DNA of 64,000 nucleotides from Smallanthus sonchifolius (GCA_023525975.1 CM042024.1:95979880-96043879), one strand, 5' to 3'. Positions 1 through 9,751 are shown, counted from the first letter of the stretch. The notes: generated from the sequence alone by a model not told the origin. A program made the numbers and translations.

Positions 1-210
1 ACATAAAAAAACGTATGAAGTTACGTCGAGTCGGTTGTTGATATCGAAATATAGATAAAAGACAGTTAAATAACGGTATTGATGCTTTTTAGTCAGTGTC
101 AGTCTCATTCTTTATGGTGTCAACACGTCACCATCAGTCGATATAACCCACGATACCTAAAAAATACACTATTTTGAATACGACTCAGTTTAAAAAAATT
201 ATTATACTGG
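1..210. repeat. Diverged dispersed repeat
   Basis: This stretch resembles the region around 48360-48780: both contain a block reading roughly 'gcgtatgaagtt' followed by 'atatagataaaa/atgtggataaaa' and 'aacggtat'. The second copy lies just inside a probable Helitron end, so this may be the inner part of a related Helitron cut by the window edge. No coding potential is visible. Confidence 0.35.
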
Positions 211-220
211 GACGTAAAAA

Positions 221-935
221 AAAATAATAAACTAACAAAAGCGAAACTTATTAAGGAAAAATCAAATTGAATATATTATAGAGGGTAAATTTGAAACTTT
301 AGAAACTTGGAGGTGGCTTTTGTCATTTCACCAAAGTTGAGGGGGGGGAAATGGTCGGTGGTAAATGCCACCGACACATGTAAATGAGATAAGTATATAA
401 TTTATAAAAGGCAAATTGGTTTTTAATAATCCAAAATATGACTTATTGACTGATAATAATACAAACTAACAGTTTGGCTGGTGATAATCTCAACTTTCAC
501 TTTTGTTGTCAATGACATTCCCAATAGCATAATCATCATATATTTACACTCGATTTCGCTTGTACGTTTCTCCATTTCATTTAAAATCGTCATTTTGAGC
601 GAAAATAAGTGTAAATATATGATGATTATGCTACTGGGACTGTCATTAACAACAAAAGTGAAAGTTGGGATTATCACCAGCCAAACTGCTAGTTTATATT
701 ATTATCAGCCAATGAGTCATAGTTTGGATTATTAAAAATCAATTTTCCTTTATAAATTATATACTTATCTCATTTACAAGTGTCGATGGCATTTGCCACC
801 GACCATTCCCCCTCCTCAACTTTGGTGAAATGACAAAAGTCACCTCCAAGTTTCTAAAGTTTTAAATTTACCCACTATAATATATTCAATTTGATTTTTC
901 CTTAATAAGTTTCGCATTTGTTAGTTTATTATTAT
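221..935. mobile_element. Foldback (long inverted repeat) element
   Basis: The left arm (about 221-560) reads as the reverse complement of the right arm (about 597-935), with a loop of about 35 bp near 561-597. Arms match over more than 300 bp with scattered mismatches; landmarks are ACTAACAAA-GCGAAACTT at 231 and its complement ending near 930. Open frames on both strands here are by-products of the palindrome. The inner part (about 418-742) has the same order of motifs (TTTAATAATC, ATAATAAT, GGTGATAATC) as the palindrome at 2095-2618, suggesting a shared MITE family. I found no clear target duplication. Confidence 0.75.
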
Positions 936-950
936 TGTACATTTTATTCC

Positions 951-1422
951 GAGCAAATTATAAATTACGTCCTTTAAGTATTACCTAAATTTTAGTATAC
1001 ATCCTTTAACTAAGGAAATTACAGAAAACATCCTTTATATTTAAAAAACCTTGCACGTTACGTTCTTTGGCCTAACGACCGTTAAATTTTACCGTTAAGT
1101 CTGATCACGTGCCATGAATATGAGGGTATTTTGGGGTTTCCACACATAAAATGATTATTCTTGTAATTTGTTTCTATGAATGAGGGTTTACAGAAATAGT
1201 CATTTTACGGTAAAAAATAGTCCTTTTACGATAAAAAGATAAAATACCCTCATGTGCCTTGCACATGACCTGACTTAACGGTATAATCTAACGGTCGTTA
1301 AGCTAAATGACGTAACATGCAAGGTTTTTTAAACATAAAGGACGCTTTCTGTAATTTCCTTAGTTAAAGGACGTATACTGAAATTTAGGTAATACTTAAA
1401 GAACGTAGTTTGTAATTCGCTC
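951..1422. mobile_element. Mutator-like MITE with long terminal inverted repeats
   Basis: The element begins GAGCAAATTATAAATTACGT and ends with the imperfect complement (ACGTAGTTTGTAATTCGCTC). The inverted arms run about 190 bp each, through the 'CCTTTAACTAAGGAAATTACAG' block and the 'CTTGCA(C/T)GTTACG' block. The flanks are TTTTATTCC on the left and TTTTATTTA on the right, a 7-of-9 match fitting the 9-bp target duplication of Mutator-like elements. There is no ORF, so it is non-autonomous. Confidence 0.7.
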
Positions 1423-2094
1423 TTTTATTTATATTTGTAGAAAATTGACAATGTTTTTTTTACACTATTTTTAAATAAAATAAATTTTATTACAGTTGGT
1501 ACCATTCGATGATTCACCGGTGACTATTTCGTCGCTAGTCCGTGATACTGTCATGGTAACAACCTCTAATCGCCGTCCGTAATCCGCCGTTGATATTAAA
1601 ATCGGTGATTCGTCGGTATTCTATCCAAAAACACTTCACCCACGCTGATGGAGTATCACCAACGATTTTCTGAGGATATATGTGAAAATCATTTGTTCTG
1701 TAGTGATGTTTAGAAGGAGAATAAAGTGATGTTAACTGAGGCCAATTGGTCAAATTATGTTTTTCTTTTTTTTTTCTTTTCTTTCCTTTTTATTTTGTAT
1801 CACTATTTTTTTTAATCTTCTTTTGTTATTAAGTATTAGGTTTTAAATTTATTAAACTTTTTAATAAATAAATAAAGTTATTAGGAAAAATATATGTAAA
1901 AGTTCTTGATAGAAAATGTAAGAATATTTGTGGGATAGATGCTTTGCTAGAAAAAGTTTGTTGGGGTTTGCTTATGTGACTAGGCACGTTTATGGCCATT
2001 TATTATTTTAAAAAATGATTAATACACATAAAAGAAAGTGTACCTGAAGATACGTTAAACATAAAGATTTAGACACATGATAAAATTTAGGATT
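1423..2094. other. AT-rich intergenic DNA, no feature recognised
   Basis: This holds T-rich tracts and a less AT-rich block (about 1500-1730) with several CCG/CGG trinucleotides. No ORF with family similarity, no RNA gene and no clear repeat boundary is visible. Confidence 0.5.
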
Positions 2095-2613
2095 ATTGGA
2101 TTTTAATAATCTCATCTTTTACCAATTGATTAATAATAATCCCAACTGAAAATATTCTTACCACCAGTCCCTACTTTCAAACTATTTTCTTTCATTGAAC
2201 CCCCCGTTAAAAAAGCTTAACGCCGTTAGATTTTATATGACGTGGACATCTGCAAACCGCCAAAAAGTCGAGCAAAGCTAGCAGTGGTCTTGTGGTGGCT
2301 TTTGAAATTGGCTCTGGTGGTGTTTAATTGGCCTCGTTTGTCCGGCAAGTCCAAACTGGGACAACGGTGGTATTTAACGAGACCAGTTAAACACCACCAG
2401 AGCCAATTTCAAAACCCACCACGAGATCACTGCTAGCTTAGCTCGACTTTCCAGCGGTTTGCAGATGTCCACGTCATATAAAACCTAACGGCGTTAAGTT
2501 TCTTTAACGATGGGTCCAATGTAAGAAAATAGTTTGAAAGTACGGACCGACGGTAAGAATATTCGTAGTTGGTATTATTATTGGCCAATTGGTAAATGTA
2601 GGATTATTAAAAT

Positions 2614-2618
<5 letters not shown>
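2095..2618. mobile_element. Palindromic MITE
   Basis: The ends are ATTGGATTTTAATAATC and its near-perfect complement GATTATTAAAATACAAT. The arms (about 240 bp) pair across a short centre near 2340-2360; matching landmarks are ACGTGGACATCTGCAAACCG (near 2240) and CGGTTTGCAGATGTCCACGT (near 2455). A short forward frame across it is a shadow of the palindrome. The right end abuts a (TA)n tract, consistent with a preference for TA targets, but no longer target duplication could be defined. Confidence 0.75.

Positions 2619-2679
<61 letters not shown>
2616..2679. repeat. (TA)n microsatellite
   Basis: An almost pure TA dinucleotide run of about 60 bp lies between the palindromic MITE on the left and the Helitron end on the right. 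Confidence 0.95.
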
Positions 2680-2680
<1 letters not shown>

Positions 2681-3462
2681 TAGGTTAGAATCCCGTGCAT
2701 TACACGAGTTGAATAAATGTAATGTTATATATTTAGTAATAAAAAATTATGTCTTTAAAAATCAGTGTATTACAAGGTTTGAATAAATGTAATGTTATAT
2801 ACTTAGTAATAAAAAAATTATGTCTTAAAAAACTCGTGTATTACACTGGTTGAATAAAATATAACATAATATGTTAACACATACACTCATCAAAATGGAA
2901 GAATGTGAATATGTATATATATGATTAAAGATTTTTTATTTAGATCATACTCGGCTATAAAATTGTTTTCAGTTTATAGAATTCATAAAAATATGATTGA
3001 ACAATTTAATTGATGATAAACACAGTTTTAAATTCAAAAATCTGTAAATAAAAATTAGTAATGTTATATACTTAGTAATAAAAAAATTATGTCTTAAAAA
3101 ACTCGTGTATTACACTGGTTGAATAAAATATAACGTAATATGTTAACACATACACTCATCAAAATGGAAGAATGTGAATATGTATATATATGATTAAAGA
3201 TTTTTTATTTAGATCATACTCGGCTATAAAATTGTTTTCAGTTTATAGAATTCATAAAAATATGATTGAACAATTTAATTGATGATAAACACAGTTTTAA
3301 ATTCAAAAATATGTAAATAAAAATTGAAACAAATAACAAATTTAGTTACCTAAAATAGTGGAGTTGATTATTAATAGGAGAGAGATGCGAAAAATGAGAA
3401 TGAGAAGGCAAAGAAATGTGACAAGTGTCTTCATAATTTAGTTGTTTATTAGGTAGTATAGA
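2680..3462 (-). mobile_element. Non-autonomous Helitron
   Basis: Read on the minus strand the element starts TCTATACTACCTAATAAA (complement of 3462 leftwards) and ends in CTAG at 2683-2680. A 3' hairpin (CCCGTGCA paired with a diverged partner, about 2689-2709) sits about 10 nt before the end. These are the three Helitron hallmarks (5' TC, 3' hairpin, CTRR). Flanking bases are A before TC and T after CTAG, the expected AT target, inside the (TA)n tract. It is about 780 bp and has no helicase ORF. Internally it contains a 269-bp tandem duplication. Confidence 0.8.
2789..3326. repeat. 269-bp tandem duplication inside the Helitron
   Basis: The first copy is about 2789-3057 and the second about 3058-3326, both starting near GTAATGTTATATACTTAG. 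They differ at only a few positions (for example ATAACATAAT versus ATAACGTAAT), so the duplication is recent. A shorter unit of about 70 bp (GTGNATTACA...TTATGTCTT) is also repeated at 2695, 2765 and 2835 next to the 3' hairpin. Confidence 0.85.
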
Positions 3463-3479
3463 TGTAGACGGCATATCAA

Positions 3480-3631
3480 GGGTGGGGGTTGGGTTCAATG
3501 GCAAAGCCATTTGAAGTTAAAGTGGTGAAGTTTCCCTTGAGGTTAAGAGTTCGACCCGTCATAAACGAATTCGTGTAATTATTAGGAGTAGTTTAGGTGA
3601 CCCCGAAATAAAATATTGTTGTAAAAAAAAA
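3480..3631 (+). mobile_element. tRNA-derived SINE
   Basis: The element has a box B-like motif (GAGTTCGACCC, near 3546-3558), a weaker box A region near its 5' end, and an A-rich tail. It is bounded by a 13-bp direct repeat with one mismatch: GACGGCATATCAA (3467-3479) and GACAGCATATCAA (3632-3644). Length, tail and target duplication fit a plant SINE. The subfamily is not recognised. Confidence 0.7.
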
Positions 3632-3982
3632 GACAGCATATCAAACATTAAATAGAATAACTTTTTATGTGTTAACCCTTACAATTAATTTTAATGTTTG
3701 ATATATTACATATTCAATGTGAGAATTCACTTTTGACATTATATACATATATCTGCATTTATCATTCATTTCCATAATAAAAACATCATTTGACTAATAA
3801 TCGGAAGAACCACAAAGTTCATACTTTAGTCTCTTAGTTAAAATATCATTTAGATTAGCTTGACTAAAATATTAATTGCACTAAAGTTCATACTTTCAAG
3901 TCTCTTAATTAAAAACATCATTTTAAAATTTATTAGCGTGAACATAATTATGCATTAATTATAGTTAATTGCACTAAAGTGT

Positions 3983-3992
3983 GTATATATAC
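3983..3992 (+). promoter_or_regulatory. Putative TATA box of the small membrane-peptide gene
   Basis: GTATATATAC lies 53 bp before the ATG at 4045, so transcription would start about 25 nt before the start codon. Upstream, two imperfect copies of an approximately 40-bp sequence (AAAGTTCATACTT...GTCTCTTA...ATCATTT, near 3815-3852 and 3883-3925) form a direct repeat in the presumed promoter. Confidence 0.4.
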
Positions 3993-4044
3993 AATAATCT
4001 ATGAATTCAGTTTTAAGTTTGATAGATAACTTGTTTCTACGAAG

Positions 4045-4200
4045 ATGATGAAGGACTGCAAAAACGGGAGCATGTGTTTCTCTATCATAATGATTGGTGG
4101 GGTTGTGCTGGTGTGTGCCCTCGCGTGTTTCATAATACGCAGGTGCATAACGAAAGTGAAAGAAAGAAGTACAGGAAATGGTGGACTTGAAGGTTGGTGA
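4045..4200 (+). CDS. Small single-pass membrane peptide (51 aa), unknown function
   Basis: The frame is ATG to TGA, 51 codons, with a second in-frame ATG as codon 2. Residues 1-9 are polar (lysine, aspartate, asparagine). About residues 10-31 form one hydrophobic helix containing GGVVLVCALACFII. It is followed by a basic stretch (RRC, then KVKER) and a glycine-rich end (GNGGLEGW). By the positive-inside rule the C-terminus should be cytosolic. Four cysteines lie in or near the helix. A TATA box 53 bp upstream and AATAAA 95 bp downstream make this look like a compact gene. It is the only reading frame in the window that is not evidently transposon-derived. I do not recognise the family; a chance ORF is the alternative. 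Confidence 0.5.
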   Translation: MMKDCKNGSMCFSIIMIGGVVLVCALACFIIRRCITKVKERSTGNGGLEGW

Positions 4201-4294
4201 AGATGAAAAAGTAAGATTTCAGTGGGATATTTGCAATGATGAAATGTTTTTGTGAAAGTATTTATGTAGCTATTCTTTTCAATTTCCCGTTTCC

Positions 4295-4300
4295 AATAAA
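4295..4300 (+). terminator. Poly(A) signal after the small membrane-peptide gene
   Basis: AATAAA lies 95 bp beyond the stop codon at 4200, after a T-rich stretch, a normal distance for a plant near-upstream element. Confidence 0.4.
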
Positions 4301-4476
4301 ATTTAAACGATGAAGAACACCAGCTGCTTTTGGCTTGGTAATATTGTTGTATTGGTGATGTTAGTGTAATCGACTATTTTATTTAATTAGAACTCACAAG
4401 TGAGATCAAAGGTACTTTAGTTAAGTTATAATATGAATTTGAAGGTGAAGAGTGTTTGCTCTGATCTCACGCCCGT

Positions 4477-4795
4477 TGTGAAGAACACACGTATTCAAAT
4501 TTCCAAAGGATCAAATATCAAGAATAAAGAGGATTTCATTAAGAACGTAATTTATTATTGATTAGGGTTCGTCACCCATTGAATGTTTACATACGATCAA
4601 TTTTATAGAGGGATGAAGGAAACGACGTGACGTTTCCTAAACGTCGTAACCCTATAATACAAATACAAGGATTTACAAGTTTAACCCTTCTACTATACTT
4701 ATATACATAAGACACTAAAATATCAACTATTAACTATTTACTTAATAGACCCGCTAACTTTCAATCAAACCTGGTTAACAACTACGAGCCTAACA
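4477..4795 (-). mobile_element. LTR of retroelement family A (copy 1)
   Basis: The sequence begins TGTG, ends TAACA and matches 45596-45910 and 18144-18385. On its left is a degenerate primer-site complement (GCTCTGATCTCAC, 4459-4471). On its right is the complement of a polypurine tract (CACCCCCTGATTG, 4798 onward), so the element reads on the minus strand. Having primer site on one side and polypurine tract on the other means internal DNA flanks both sides of a single LTR. The lineage (Copia or gypsy) is not determined, because no pol survives. Confidence 0.6.
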
Positions 4796-5534
4796 ATCAC
4801 CCCCTGATTGTTGATCCAAGTTTGAGTATTCTTCTTGTTGATCTTGTTCCATGCTTCACACGACTTGCTTCATATTTTGACTATACCCGGTTCGTATCAC
4901 ACGAACTTCTTCTTGTGTAATTGTCTCATACAACTCCACTCGGTCTTGATTGAAATGCACAACCATTATTTGTTGCCTCATACAACAGGTTCTTAGACAT
5001 TGATTGCTTCTCTCATAGATGCAACCGGTTTCTTTGTTTTGATAGTATCATGCGATCAACTTCTATCTTCCTACAACCTTAATCACTCAGATCTTTTGAT
5101 TAAATAACCATCGTATCACACGACTTAAATCCACCTCGCATAAATTTTCTAGATAATCTTAATCACTCAGATTTTTTTCTTGCAGTTGTATCACACAACT
5201 GTTCTTCTTTTGATCCAATCACATGATTCTTTATACTTAATCATATCACATAATTAGTTCTCCTACTTTGTTTGTTGCCAAGAGTTTGGCAAGGAAAACA
5301 CATGTCCTTTTTGCCTTGTGGAAGATCAGATGTAACAACATCCATGTTCCGATAAAACCCATGTTTGAATGCTTTTGCTTTCTTAATGACCTTTCTTGTT
5401 GTCATTTATGATTCACAAAACGTGGTTTTTGGACTTTCTTGCCTTTTCTTGAAGAACTAGAACTGATTTCAATTTTGCCAAGCCCCTCGTGATTCCTCTT
5501 TGTTCACGCCTCGGATTAGAATCAACACCCGAAC
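4796..5534 (-). mobile_element. Internal remnant of retroelement family A
   Basis: This follows the polypurine tract of the family A LTR and is shared with 18544-18840: both contain 'CAGTTGTATCACACAACTG', 'TTGTTGCCAAGA' and 'GCCAAGCCCCTCGTGATTCC'. No coding frame is recognisable. The stretch has many short TATCACACAA-like motifs. It ends where the next gypsy LTR begins. Confidence 0.5.
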
Positions 5535-5648
5535 TGTAACATTTCTCAAAATTTTGTTCCCAAATTAAAAAAAATATAAAGTACAGGGACTATAAGTATA
5601 AATATATGAAAGAACAAGGACCAAAAGTGAAAAACTTGAAAATTGGAG

Positions 5649-5931
5649 ACGGTCCGTTACGAGCGGGGAACATATGTCTTGATGGTGTGTCACGTGTCCT
5701 GTGACTAATGGCTTGAAACTGACGCGTGGAAACCCTATGACGGACCGCCACGGCATCGTAACGGTCCGTCACGACCTCGTAACGGTCCGTCACACCACAA
5801 ACTCACCGTCCGCTGACGCGTGTCCGCTGACTCGCCAACCATAAAGCGGTGACGGACCGTCACCAAACGATAACGGTCCGTTATGAGCACGCGGTGCCGG
5901 ACCGTCACCATCTATAACGGTCCGTCATGAG
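5649..5931. promoter_or_regulatory. Array of ACGGTCCGTCA motifs in both orientations upstream of the TATA box
   Basis: About eight copies of a motif close to ACGGTCCGTCAC or its complement GACGGACCGT occur at about 5649, 5739, 5761, 5781, 5851, 5872, 5896 and 5917, with irregular spacing. The core CGGWCCG is itself palindromic. The array ends about 15 bp before the TATA box, a typical place for enhancer or repressor sites in a U3 region. Confidence 0.6.
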
Positions 5932-5945
5932 TCCTGGTTCACACC

Positions 5946-5953
5946 TATAAATA
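5946..5953 (+). promoter_or_regulatory. LTR TATA box
   Basis: TATAAATA within CACCTATAAATAG is a strong plant TATA box. Transcription is expected to start near 5980, which makes the upstream 440 bp U3. Confidence 0.65.
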
Positions 5954-6184
5954 GAAATCAAAGTCCAGCCATTTGCAAACATCAAAACCCGACTTTAGAG
6001 AAAATTTTACCCATTTCCACTCTCTAAACTATTCCTACTCGTACGTTTAAGTGCCAGAGCAATCTAGAGGGGCCAAGAAGCTAGGAAACGATCATTTTGG
6101 AAAAGCAAGCTAGACGAACTAAGTGGAGACTCTGCCCAATAGGAACCAACATTTCTAGACTCACTAAGTCAAGACTCTACCAAG

Positions 6185-6606
6185 GTGAATACATGTATTT
6201 TTATAAATTGATTTCAAAACCATGAAAAGTTTTGAATTATGGTCTGATTCAAATGAACTAATAAACCACCGGTTGCATAAGGTGATTTACTATATAGCAG
6301 TCAGACCATAGAGTCACATATGCAGACACGTGTTACATATGAGACGCTGTAACAGGGCTAGGGTTTGATGCCTTGGTTTTTCCATTACGTAAGACCTATA
6401 TCGCTTCAGGCGTAAGGCGGGATTTCATACAACGTAAAACAATATCCAAGGTACCTAGTGTGGCTGGTGGTTAGAAAGCTGGCTGTGGAAATTGATCATA
6501 AACTATGGGCAAATTGTTCTATTTATTCAAGCTTGTCAGATTATAATAAAATAAAATATGTGTTCATCTGTTTATAATGATAAAATATTTTCAAACGTTT
6601 TTACAG
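6185..6606 (+). other. Predicted leader intron inside the LTR
   Basis: A donor (CCAAG/GTGAAT, GT at 6185) lies about 200 nt after the expected start of transcription. An acceptor (TTTTTACAG/GTAACC, ending at 6606) lies 321 bp before the LTR end. The intervening 422 bp is AT-rich. Equivalent donor/acceptor pairs occur in the other gypsy LTR families described here. This is a prediction from splice motifs only. Confidence 0.45.
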
Positions 6607-6930
6607 GTAACCAAGGATGATTTATATTGATATAGCCATGGAACGAAAAAGAAATAAAAGATGTCACGTAAAAAGGGAACCTCCACCCTAGACATCCGTT
6701 GAAAGAAATGGCTCTTGTAACCTTGGTTTTGTAAATTAAACGTTTGTGTAAATTATCAAGGTATATCCTTGTTTATAATGAAATGAAATGGGAGTTTCCC
6801 CGTCTTTTGAAAAGATCCTGAGATTTAAATTATTCCGCTGTGTTTAGTAAACTCTGATGATATAAAATAAGAGACAGGTACCAATTGTTGGTCGCACGTC
6901 CGGGTAGGCTAAATCTGGGGTGTGACAGGT

Positions 6931-6943
6931 TGGTATCAAAGCC
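6931..6943 (+). promoter_or_regulatory. Primer-binding site (tRNA-Met type)
   Basis: TGGTATCAAAGCC lies 3 bp after the LTR. It is one base off the usual plant initiator-Met tRNA complement TGGTATCAGAGC. Confidence 0.75.
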
Positions 6944-7190
6944 ATTTGTTTCAGTATATTAGATAGTAGAGATTAGTATCTAAGCTGTAACTTGATTTGA
7001 TATTATTTGGTTTTAGCAAATAAGATACTCAGGTAAGATATCTAAGCTTTAACCAGAATAGACTGCCTGCTAAAAAAAGTAGGTAGATCCCAATTATAAT
7101 TAAGTGATAAATATACATATGTCTGGAAATAGCTAATTTTCTTATATATTCGGACGATCCGAAGAAGAACGTTATCATCCTACTGGATCC

Positions 7191-7838
7191 ATGGAAAACC
7201 CAGTAATCATTCTGGATGTCGGTGATTCCCTCAATAATCCTATCATTGTGTCCGACAATGAATCTTATCACCAAAATCAATCTACTTCGTCCTAGATAGA
7301 AGCTACTTGGGATTTTAAGAATTAGAGAACTGATACTCCACCTCCAATACAACAGGTAGATACAAATGAAGTTGGACCAAGTAGGTCTACTAAACCAAAA
7401 ATGCGTGTTAGAATACTAACAGAGCATATGCACCTATCTGCAGCAGACATGAAAGAAATCTATCAAGAACTACCTGACAAAAAAGAATTCGAAGAAATTC
7501 AAAACCATCCCTTTGAATCCTTGGATCCCTATATCTATCTAGAACCTCCTCAAGTTACTTACATGGACGCAATAGAATATTACATCAATGAAGCACAAGA
7601 TGGACCTGATGATCCGTACCATAACGTATACAATGATATACTGATTGGTATACGAGATCCCCCTCCTCAATATAATTATACTTCTGCTCACCTGGGAACC
7701 CCTATTGAATTCTTGGACCGTGCTCTGAGAGAGAGGGATGAAGTGAAAAAGGAATCTAGGCAGCTCAAGGAACGAATTCATCAACCGGAGGAAGAAAAAG
7801 AAAAGACAAAAAGAAAGAATAAATTAACATCACTATAA
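7191..7838 (+). pseudogene. Extra ORF 1 between primer site and gag, coiled-coil protein
   Basis: From the ATG at 7191 the frame runs to 7838, with two in-frame stops in its first third; the part from 7401 is open for 145 codons. The protein is acidic and tyrosine/proline-rich in the middle (repeated DPY/PPQY-like spots). It ends in a charged heptad stretch (RALRERDEVKKESRQLKERI) predicted to form a coiled coil. I see no similarity to gag, protease or envelope domains. A plant chromovirus normally has gag directly after the leader, so this is an added gene of unknown role. Confidence 0.5.
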
Positions 7839-8086
7839 ACAAGGGTAACCATCCGACCGGTATGTAGTTATCTGACAAAATGAAATGTTGTGTCTAAGGA
7901 AAGAGTGGAGTATAAATCTCCCCTATACCTGTCATTCTTTCCTGGGAACATTTAAGTTGGAGGTACTACCCTGGAACAATAACCACCATAGTTTACAAAA
8001 TGTGACAAGTTATTATCAAATAATGTAACCTGCTATTTTCTTTAAATGTATAATAAATAAATAAAAAGTATTTTATTTATGTTTAG

Positions 8087-8542
8087 ATGACTAGAAAAGG
8101 AAAAGGCCCCCATTATGTTCAAAAGTATGCCCCACCCGGCTATGAATTTCAACCTACAAATGAAACAGATCTAGAACCTGGGTCAAGTTCAAGACACACG
8201 GGAAGTACATATCGGAGCCTAGCACCTCCAGAAAATCCTTATGTACCTTCAATAAGTTTTCATTCTGCTCTAACGGCTGCAAGTCGGAATCCTGATTTTG
8301 GAGATAATCCATATTATAATCCTTATTATTATAAAGGATTACCCGAAATTCCTTATGAAAATAATATTGTTCCTGAGGGAGAAGAAAGGGAAGACTCGAA
8401 TAGGCCATATGAGTATTATGAGCCTACAAATCTACAAAATCCTTAAGAGAATAAGGAAATCCCTAATAATGATTATATAAAAGCCCTACAGGAACGAATA
8501 GCCGAATTGAAAAAAGAAAATCATAGATTAGCATCGGTTTAA
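8087..8542 (+). pseudogene. Extra ORF 2 between primer site and gag, Tyr/Pro-rich coiled-coil protein
   Basis: The ATG at 8087 follows TTTATGTTTAG, which looks like a splice acceptor. The frame is open to a TAA at 8444-8446 and then continues in the same frame to 8542. The protein has a basic start, a proline/tyrosine-rich middle (NPYYNPYYY) and a C-terminal heptad segment (ALQERIAELKKENHRL). Its layout mirrors extra ORF 1 (tyrosine/proline body, coiled-coil tail), so the two could be related or co-assembling. Function is unknown. Confidence 0.45.
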
Positions 8543-8670
8543 CGCCTAGAATAGAGCGTTAAGACAAATGCTAGATAATGCCCGTAACCAGGGATATATG
8601 TAAATTTCCTTTCCAATCTATGTAATAAATATGCATTCTGAAATTAAATAAACTCTTTTCTTTGAATAGA

Positions 8671-9735
8671 ATGTCGAAACAAGGACCATCACAGAATACA
8701 AGGGGCAAGAATAAACATATCAATAATGAAACCTTTAAACAAAAACTGCAAAAGGCTGAAATGAAGAAATTAGTTGCTGAAGGAATTGAAAGAGCTCTCC
8801 CTAAAATTTTAAAGGTTATGAAAGAAGAAAAAGCCAAACTTAAATAGGTTGAATCTAAAAACAATCAAGAAGAAAACTATAGCATAATGGAGATAATTCT
8901 GAAAGTGATGAAGAAGAGGTTAGCAAGAAAAGGAAAAGAAAGAAGGGATGCACATTTCGTGCATTTCAAGGATATAAGGCAGAATCTGTTATCGCCATCA
9001 GCAAGTGTGCTGATGAAGATATGGTGCTTTATGCATCAATTTAGAATGGTGGAACTCTATAGTTCAAGCCATGGGCAAGCACAACGCCTATACTTTGGAA
9101 TAAGAAGAATTTAAAGAACTGATAATGCAACGGTTCTGCCCCATCAATGAAAGAGAAAGGATTGAAACTAAATTCCTAAATCTCCGTATGGAAGGTTGGA
9201 AACATCAGGAGTACGTCTCCAAGATGTTTGAATATGCTCGTTTAGTTCCATACCTTTCAAACCCCGAATCCAACTTAATCAAGAGATATATTTGGGGTCT
9301 GGCGAAGGATATTAGAGATATGGTCAAGGCTACTATGCCTCAGACCATTGCATCAGCTGTTCAACTAGGAGGAATTCTAACTGATGGCATGATCAGGAAA
9401 CAGGAGGAAGGGAAGGCTAGAGAGATTGTCAAGAAGGCTGTAGAGAATCAGAGAAATAATTCTCCTTGGAAGAAAAGAATTCAACCTACAAAAGGAGGAT
9501 TTAATCCTTCTATCCCTGAATGTAAAATCTGCAAGAAGAGGCATGGAGGAGAATGCTTCTTTAAGAAAACATATTGTCATTTCTAAAAACAGAATGAGCA
9601 CGTGTTTGAAAATTGCCCAAAGAAGAAAAACATTTCCTGTTTTAATTGTGGAGAAACTGGCAACTTCAAATCATCCTACCCAAAGCTTACTCAAGCATGA
9701 TCTAGTGGAGCAAAGGCCAATAAGGGAACTAAGAA
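8671..9735 (+). pseudogene. gag: gag (frameshifted)
   Basis: It starts at the ATG after TTTCTTTGAATAG. It is broken into at least three frames (8671-8847, 8887-9114, 9125-9586 and a tail to about 9735). The middle piece has the retrotransposon gag core (FCPINERERIETKFLNLR, then ARLVPYLSNPE). The end holds two zinc-knuckle remnants: CKICKKRHGGEC, and CFNCGETGNFKSSY in which the last His/Cys positions are altered. Gag would form the particle and bind RNA; this copy cannot. Confidence 0.8.
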
Positions 9736-9751
9736 AAATGTACTAGCTTTC

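Larger units (their letters stand above)
5535..6927 (+). repeat. 5' LTR (1393 bp)
   Basis: It starts TGTAACATTTCTC and ends GGTGTGACA directly before the primer-binding site. It contains a CGGWCCG array (5649-5931), a TATA box (5946) and a predicted leader intron (6185-6606). There is no second copy in the window to compare. Confidence 0.8.

Noticed and set aside
423..735. Two 84-codon frames on opposite strands with similar products
   Set aside because: They are mirror images produced by the palindrome at 221-935 and have no domain.
2589..2786. Forward frame with an alternating Ile-Tyr run
   Set aside because: It is the translation of the (TA)n microsatellite.
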